The notes under the pieces: model-generated
Seen by the model: only the letters and a program-made list of their open reading frames with translations
Database searches by the model: none
What the model was told of the DNA's origin: nothing
Shown: positions 29,737 through 64,000 of the stretch, piece after piece
How positions within the stretch are numbered: the first letter of the stretch is position 1
Layout of the letters: the number at the start of each line of letters is the position of its first letter
Assembly: GCA_033239005.1 (NCBI GenBank)
Contig: BSQZ01000011.1
Coordinates: forward strand, 3,152,501 to 3,216,500
Direction of reading: 5' to 3'
DNA length: 64,000 nt
Source: Lamellibrachia satsuma
Lineage: Eukaryota > Annelida > Polychaeta > Sabellida > Siboglinidae
Translations under genes and position numbers: made by a program

Positions 29737-63215
<33,479 letters not shown>

Positions 63216-63659
63216 CTGAAAAAAAGATGAAAACTGTTAATAGGATTTCGCCAATATATGTTCTGCTTTGAATGACCAGACAAATTCATATATACCGCAG
63301 AGCAGCATTCCACCAATGCCAGTGTTTATTACTTACGTTTGTAATGGAGAGTTCTCTATGTAAACATGTTATTTTATTGTTTATCATTGCAGGTACAAAC
63401 TCATCTAGTAAATGTGAAATGTGGCATCTTGCGATTTGCACTATTTATGTAGTCATTATAGTGCAAGTCAGAATCAAAGTTAACATGAGTGTAATGCACT
63501 ATGTTTAGTGAATAATATGAATAATCAAATGTTTTTTTGCACTTTGCACTTCACTGCTATGTTTAGAATATTTGTGTAAAAGCAGGCCCTTAGCCAGAAA
63601 TAAAATTCTGCCAGTCATTCTAAAAAATCTTAAACGTGCAAATGGCTTCCGTGGAAGAC

Positions 63660-63880
63660 GGTCGCGTCTATAACAGCCATTATTGACCCAAATGATTTTT
63701 ATCAATGGAAAGACAATGCTGGTTGATATAATGACATCTATTATTGGCTCATTTGGTTTTTGCACTGGTAAGCCAATGCAATGTCAACTGACAGCCATTA
63801 TTGGCCGAATTAGGTTTTTTTATGGCAGGCCAAGTCTGGTTTAACCATTATTTGCCCAATCAAGTCTTACTAGCTGTGCA
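63660..63880. repeat. Diverged tandem repeat of about 70 bp
   Basis: CAGCCATTATTGACCCAAAT, CATCTATTATTGGCTCATTT and CAGCCATTATTGGCCGAATT occur in series, each with a TTTTT(A/G)-(A)TGG sequence after it. Confidence 0.7.
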
Positions 63881-64000
63881 GCAAGGTTGACGTTATGACC
63901 TCCACAGTAATAATATTTATAATAATAGAAGAATAGCCAACACATGAAGGTTCATGAAAGTAACTCGAAACTTTTTAAATATGTAAACATGGAAGTAACG

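Overview
This is animal nuclear DNA: genes are split by GT-AG introns, microsatellites are abundant (TA, GTAT, CA/GT), and the accessory content is non-LTR retrotransposons, SINEs, MITEs and minisatellites. Fibrinogen-domain and EGF exons, the LINE types and the intron sizes suggest a marine invertebrate, perhaps a mollusc or other lophotrochozoan. The species assignment is an inference at low confidence.

Right half (29.7-63.2 kb, minus strand): one large gene dominates, an orthologue of the kinase CDKL5. I could trace 17 coding exons from the beta-3 strand of the kinase domain (VAIKKFKD) to the stop codon. Nearly all junctions have GT-AG sites, and every exon phase closes, giving about 974 residues. 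Only the 5' end (glycine loop and start codon) lies beyond the right edge. The kinase carries the HRD and DFG motifs and a T-D-Y activation loop. A Lys-rich block and a long Ser/Thr/Pro-rich tail mark it as CDKL5 rather than a short CDKL. Its introns hold a decayed 3-kb LINE in antisense, other LINE tails, SINE copies, two hAT-like MITEs with 8-bp target duplications, a 245-bp inverted-repeat element and several minisatellites.

Middle left (17.0-21.2 kb, minus strand): four exons encode a fibrinogen-related domain followed by an EGF-like domain. All phases agree, but one intron needs a GC donor. The gene is incomplete at both ends.

Left part (0-17 kb) and 22-28.7 kb: mostly mobile DNA. A CR1-type LINE family is present in at least nine copies. 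The most complete copy has an ORF1 with a PHD-like finger and an SGNH esterase domain, and all full copies end in short TTGTTAAATC-type repeats. There is also a decayed pogo/Tigger transposase, a decayed Gypsy gag-pol with one LTR-like end, and a possible 3.1-kb inverted-repeat element lying inside a GTAT microsatellite. A perfect 56-bp-arm hairpin lies at 19.35 kb.

I found no convincing new multi-gene system. The most interesting points are the nearly complete CDKL5 orthologue with TDY in place of TEY, the fibrinogen-then-EGF order with a GC donor, and the set of young and nested inverted-repeat elements.
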